NCBI GenBank assembly: GCA_024364735.1 | Contig: JAGFNQ010001114.1 | Coordinates: 663,105 to 727,104 of the forward strand | Reading direction: 5' to 3' | DNA: 64,000 nucleotides | DNA from: Boesenbergia rotunda | Taxonomy: Eukaryota > Streptophyta > Magnoliopsida > Zingiberales > Zingiberaceae | Part shown: piece after piece, positions 59,973-64,000 of the stretch | How positions within the stretch are numbered: position 1 is the first letter of the stretch | Layout: the number at the start of each line of letters is the position of its first letter | The notes under the pieces: model-generated | The model's database searches: none | The model's input: only the letters and a program-made list of their open reading frames with translations | Told to the model about the DNA's origin: nothing | Position numbers and translations under genes: made by a program

Positions 59973-61122
59973 AAAACTTTAAATTTTTAAAGATATTCTC
60001 ATCTCTACTCTCTCCATCTTCCTCTTCCTGCTTCAAAGTCAGTGAAAGGACTTTCATTCTCATCATCATCTTCCGATGACTCATCATGATAATCTCCATA
60101 GATTGTTTTGTTTCAGCTGCAAATAAACAAATACTAATATTAGTCAACATTACTACGAGCCAAATTAAATATATATATATAGTCATATCATTTGAATCAT
60201 CACTTTCATAATTAGATTGCGACAAACCTTCAGAATACTCGTCCTCCGCTTAAACTTGCACTCTATAGCAATGATACATTATGAATATCAAACTAAAAAA
60301 TTTCATGGAAGATTCTCCTATTCTCATTGCTCCTATTACAATCTTATTACCATCTTGTGCTTCAATCATTTTGATTGGTAATTCTTTGCTCCTATGCTTC
60401 AATCATTGTGGTTCAATCATTGCTCCTATGTCGTGAGTTACAACCCATCCTCCTAATCCACTAAGGGTCTACAGACGATTTTCTTTTTCCAATTGTAGCA
60501 ATCTTTGACGGATTCACCATACCCCCAGGGTATAATTTGGTCCTAGTCGTGAGCCAAGGCCCGCCAAAAAGTGTCTGATCGATTTCGACTGCCAAACCAT
60601 CAAATATTACGTCATTACGTTGAATTTATGGATCAATCTCATCATATCTGTTCTTCACACAGACTAGCAAAGTGCAATTTTCTAATCAGATGTCAAATTA
60701 CCCAAGCAAGGATCAAACAGCTAAACTGATTAAAAAGAAGAAGAATATTTAGTTTTAGGAGCATAAACTAGTCTAATTTAGCTAACATAGAAAATATATT
60801 ATTTATCATGTCAAAACAGAGGAGTAAAGTTGATAATTAGACAATATAGGAAACTAAAACATAACATAAACTTTGTCACTGGAAGATTAAGGATGGTGGA
60901 TAAGATGGAACCTTCTATAGTTGCTTTGTGATGTTCAATCTCTTCAACTACTCGTGGGAGGAATTCCCTTAGAAGTGGTAAATACTTATCCAAAATTGCA
61001 CAATCAACCTCAGGAGCACATCTGCATTCAAGAATCTCTTATATAAACAGAAATGCTGAATATTAAATTTAGTTGGGCTTTGGCACCATTCGGTGATGTT
61101 CCGGAAGCAAACGATGGTAATG
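59973..61122 (-). pseudogene. Exon-like fragments of an unrecognised gene
   Basis: Three short minus-strand stretches look coding but do not join. 61025-60880 encodes CAILDKYLPLLREFLPRVVEE and continues EIEHHKATIEGSI. 60610-60480 encodes TLFGGPWLTTRTKLYPGGM. 60260-59990 encodes acidic sequence with SNYESDDSND and, after a TTTGCAG acceptor, DESSEDDDENESPFTDFEAG in one frame. I recognise no family. Stops and frame changes between the pieces suggest a degraded gene, broken further by LTR copy H at its upstream side. Coding status is inferred from codon texture only. Confidence 0.3.
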
Positions 61123-61127
61123 ACGAG

Positions 61128-62081
61128 TGATCCTGTCGCAAAGTGAGGTGATGATCCCAAGGGCCAGAGTGGTTTCTCCCGCGGCACGAGCGGCTGAGGA
61201 GGCGCTGCCCTGGCTCCAAGCGGGCTTTGGCCTGCAAAACGGCGACCGTTAGCAAACCCGCCGTGGGGTTTCCCCGGTCAGGCACTCCGACGGTCAAGTC
61301 AGTACCCGCAGAAAATATAGGGGAGCCGAATTGAAATGAGGTAGTAGGTTAGAGAGCTCGCATGTGCATACCTGCGGGAGGTGGAGTGAAGGGTTTATAT
61401 AGTCTGGGGGGGAGGGGGGGAGTGACAACCCCTGTCCGTAATCGACAAGACAAGGGTATGATACCTGTCAGCGCGTATGAGCACACTAGGGAGAGGAGCG
61501 GCAGGGCGCGGGGTGCTCAAGCAGTACGATAGTACTGGATTGGCGGGCTGGCCGCGAGATGTGTCAGAGACGAGTAAGACGCGCAGTACCCCGATCTTAG
61601 GGCCGTACCCTGGATATGATGATATATGGGGCATAGGGACGATATAGCCCGTGCCCCAACCGAGCGGGTCCTGGTGTCAAGGACCGGGTCAGGTAATGGC
61701 CAGGGAGCGTGGGTAGCCACGCGTCCGACTGGGAGTATTGAGGCGCAGAATACGCCCTGAGTCGGGAGCGTATCGAGATATGCCTGGCTGTCTCTGTTGG
61801 GTGTCCGATTCATGTGTCGCGACGGGAGCGTGGGCCGCCACGAGTCCGCCTGGAGCGCACGACCTAGGTCTAGGTCGAGAAATGGGTCGAGGTGTCCGGA
61901 CCAGGAGAGGCTAGGGGTCGGCCCGACCGACCCTGTTTGCTGCTGGTTGAATAGCGCCCGAGAGGCTTCCGGGCTCGAGGACCCCCCGGGCGATGCCTTT
62001 GTTAACTCATCTGCTGGACCTCCGTGGCGCCAGGTTGGCTGGCTGAACGGGTCGGCTTACCCGTAAGCAAGGCAGGGATCA
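61128..62081 (-). mobile_element. Solo LTR copy H, TGATCC family, TSD ACGAG
   Basis: Begins TGATCCTGTCGCAAAG, ends GGCAGGGATCA. Perfect ACGAG repeats flank it at 61123-61127 and 62082-62086. A minus-strand TATATAAA box lies near 61397. Closest to copies C and G. Confidence 0.92.
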
Positions 62082-62125
62082 ACGAGTCATCAAAGTGTAA
62101 CCCACAACGACGATGATGGAGAGAG

Positions 62126-63126
62126 TGATCCTGCCCTATCTTTGGCACCGTACGGACAGCCAACGTGGCAAACGGCCTGGCCAGCTTCAGGGTCCACGTC
62201 ATTGTACGGGTAGCCAGCTTGACAAACACCCTAGCCGATCCCAGGGTTTCTGCCGGCCGGTCGGACTCAAGGCGGCCGGTCAGAATAAATGCAGCGGTTC
62301 ATCCGGCCGGTCAATCCTGGCCTTCCATCATAAGGTTATTATACCTCGTTTATCAGGGCACTTCCGCCCGGTTTCTACGCCCTCTTTCCCGGGTACTGCC
62401 GCCCGGCCACATAAGGGTCACACGCCTAATCGTTCGGGTGCATCCGCCCGGCAACCCTTCACATACATAGTCCCCCAGGCTTGCACGCCCGACGCCTACT
62501 CGGGCACTCTCTCCCGGAATCACCCAGGGATAACGACAAAATATATCTACACCAGCTGCAGATAACAGGCTGTCACCACTCGTGTGAACTGACACTGACT
62601 CTTCCTGGCACGCCGACCTGTCGCGTCGTTGGTGCCAGGCGGCGCCGGTCGGAAGTGTACGGAAACCGTTCTTTACCCTCACATAAGACAAATAGCATAC
62701 GATAAGGAATGTTGGCTAGCAGTCGACATAATCATACCATATTCCCTGACCAGGTCAGAGAATCCTGACAATGTCAGACTTGGTCCTTTTCCCCGGCTAT
62801 ATAAGCCACTCCCCTCCTCATTATCAGGTACGCGCGAAGCCCCTATCTACAGTGCTCCATTATTTTTCCTGTTCATCGGAGTACTGACTTGACCGTCGGA
62901 GTGCCTTGCCGGGACGTTTCCCGGCTAGGTTGCTAACGGTCATCTTCCCCAGCAGGTCTACTTCCATCCGGTCGAAGGTGCACCAGGCGACATCTACTTA
63001 CGTCCGGTCGGAGGACACCCCCCACTCGCTGAGTCATTCTGAGCGAAGGCAACCATTCAGCGTCCACGTCATTCATCTCTACACCGTCATCCGATTGCGG
63101 CCCCACTCCGCTCGGCGACAGGATCA
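62126..63126 (+). mobile_element. 5' LTR of a Ty3/gypsy element (copy I, TGATCC family)
   Basis: Begins TGATCCTGCCCTATC after GAGAG and ends GGCGACAGGATCA. A TATATAAG box is at 62798-62805. Immediately downstream, TTTGGCGCTAGAAGGAGGG at about 63129-63147 has the position and TGGCGC start of a primer-binding site. It is followed by a gag frame, so this is the 5' LTR of an element that continues past the right edge. It shares ends, length and motifs (GACTTGACCGTCGGAGTGCC) with the solo LTRs. Confidence 0.88.
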
Positions 63127-63128
63127 AA

Positions 63129-63147
63129 TTTGGCGCTAGAAGGAGGG
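63129..63147 (+). other. Putative primer-binding site
   Basis: TTTGGCGCTAGAAGGAGGG begins two bases after the LTR end. TGGCGC complements the GCGCCA 3' end of a tRNA; which tRNA was not determined. Confidence 0.6.
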
Positions 63148-63173
63148 CCTCCCTGCCTGATCGAGAGCGAAGA

Positions 63174-64000
63174 ATGGAAAACCCCAATCCACTGACGGTT
63201 ACTCTTTCGCCAGAAGAATACAAAATGCTGATGGCTGTCCGGACACAGAAGGCACAACAATCGCATCCGCCTACCGATAGTCAAGGGGCCCGGCCCCCTG
63301 GGCCCTCTTTGCGGGGAAACTCAGAAGGTATGGCTGCTCAGCCCGACCCCTTCATTCCTAATTTTCCCCGAGCACTTTTTCGGAACGAGGCCCACTCGGC
63401 CCCGACCGAAGCTTCAGCGTCCAGCCTGGCGCATCAGGCACGCCCAGATAAAGGGAAAGGTTTAGCCGACCCTGCCGCGGCGTATCCGACTCACAGCCCT
63501 TTCTCTTCACAAATTCTTGGGGATCCCGTTCCCAAGCATCTACGATTCTTCACCATGCCTGAGTACTCGGGGGCCAGTGACCCCGAGGAACACGTCATGA
63601 AATTTGAAAGCGCCGCCCTGTTGCACCAATACCCGGAGGGCGTCAAATGCCGCGCTTTCCTGACTACCCTCTCCGGGCAGGCTCAACGATGGTTCGACGG
63701 TCTCCCGAGCGGATCAGTCGGGAGTTTCGCAGAAGTGAAGCGGCTGTTTCTGCAACATTTTTCAAGCAGTCGGAGGCATCATAAGACCAGCCTCAATTTG
63801 TTCGCTCTGAAGCAAGGTCCGAAAGAATCACTCCGGGCCTACATCAAGAGGTTCAATGGAGTAGCTATAGAGGTGCCCAATACCACGCCAGAAGTATTGG
63901 TCACCGCCTTCTCGCAAGGGCTCCAAGAGGGGTGACTTCTTCCGATCCCTGATCAGGAAGCCACCGAAGGATTTCGACAGCCTGCTCGGGAAGGCTGTTA
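63174..64000 (+). CDS. Ty3/gypsy gag, partial, with a frameshift
   Basis: ATG 63174 opens a 253-codon frame. Residues 1-120 are proline/serine-rich and poorly conserved. Residues 124-250 are a Retrotrans_gag domain, with FTMPEYSGASDPEEHV, CRAFLTTLSGQAQRWFDGLP, RLFLQHFSS and SLRAYIKRFN, of the kind found in plant Tat-lineage gypsy elements. The frame stops at TGA 63933-63935, but one base earlier in phase the reading continues in typical gag style to the window edge. An extra G in the G run at about 63929-63932 therefore probably broke it. Zinc knuckle, protease and reverse transcriptase would lie outside the window. Gag would form virus-like particles in the cytoplasm; this copy may be defective. 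Confidence 0.85.

Noticed and set aside
59018..63126. Copies G and I as the two LTRs of one complete element
   Set aside because: No primer-binding site or coding region follows copy G, copy H with its own duplication lies between, and gag follows copy I instead.
61128..63126. Copies H and I as LTRs of one element
   Set aside because: They are in opposite orientation and H has its own perfect ACGAG duplication.

Overview
The window is nuclear DNA of a flowering plant, most likely a commelinid monocot. Coding exons are GC-rich and set in AT-rich introns, the gene families are all plant ones, and LTR retrotransposons dominate the intergenic DNA. A Zingiberales-type genome is plausible, but nothing here proves it.

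Layout, left to right. 1-5.7 kb: a retroelement remnant, a 2.3-kb solo LTR and AT-rich DNA with one MITE-like element. 5.7-8.3 kb: an ALOG (LSH/G1) transcription-factor gene with a solo LTR just upstream. 8.3-14 kb: intergenic DNA with a solo LTR that carries a second solo LTR inside it. 14.4-26.3 kb (minus): a complete eIF3a gene of 13 coding exons plus a leader exon, with SINE and MITE insertions in its introns. 26.9-29.3 kb: an orphan plus-strand 5' exon followed by a composite LTR/copia insertion. 31.2-33.2 kb (minus): an intact single-exon EXO70B gene. 34.9-39.5 kb (minus): a decayed F-box/LRR gene split by a solo LTR. 39.9-45.5 kb: MITE-like and SINE elements, a duplicated segment and a solo LTR. 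45.8-48.2 kb (plus): a CAN-type staphylococcal-like nuclease, tail to tail with a minus-strand DUF2985/PLAC8 membrane protein gene (48.3-49.8 kb). 50-57 kb: solo LTRs, MITE and SINE. 57.2-58.95 kb (plus): an AVT6-like amino acid transporter whose N-terminal frame looks broken. 59-64 kb: three related LTRs; the last is the 5' LTR of a Ty3/gypsy element whose gag runs off the right edge.

The genes are unrelated housekeeping and regulatory genes and form no operon or cluster. The main pattern is one LTR family (ends TGATCC...GGATCA, about 0.93-1.0 kb) present nine times in both orientations. Five copies have perfect 5-bp target duplications, and only the last is followed by coding sequence. I found no CRISPR array, no rRNA or functional tRNA gene, and nothing I would call a new multi-gene biological system. 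The items most worth checking are the solo-LTR swarm, the nested LTR with its dyad-repeat array, a tRNA-derived SINE family, a MITE-like family, and the broken frames in three otherwise recognisable genes. All exon boundaries were read by eye from splice signals and family similarity.
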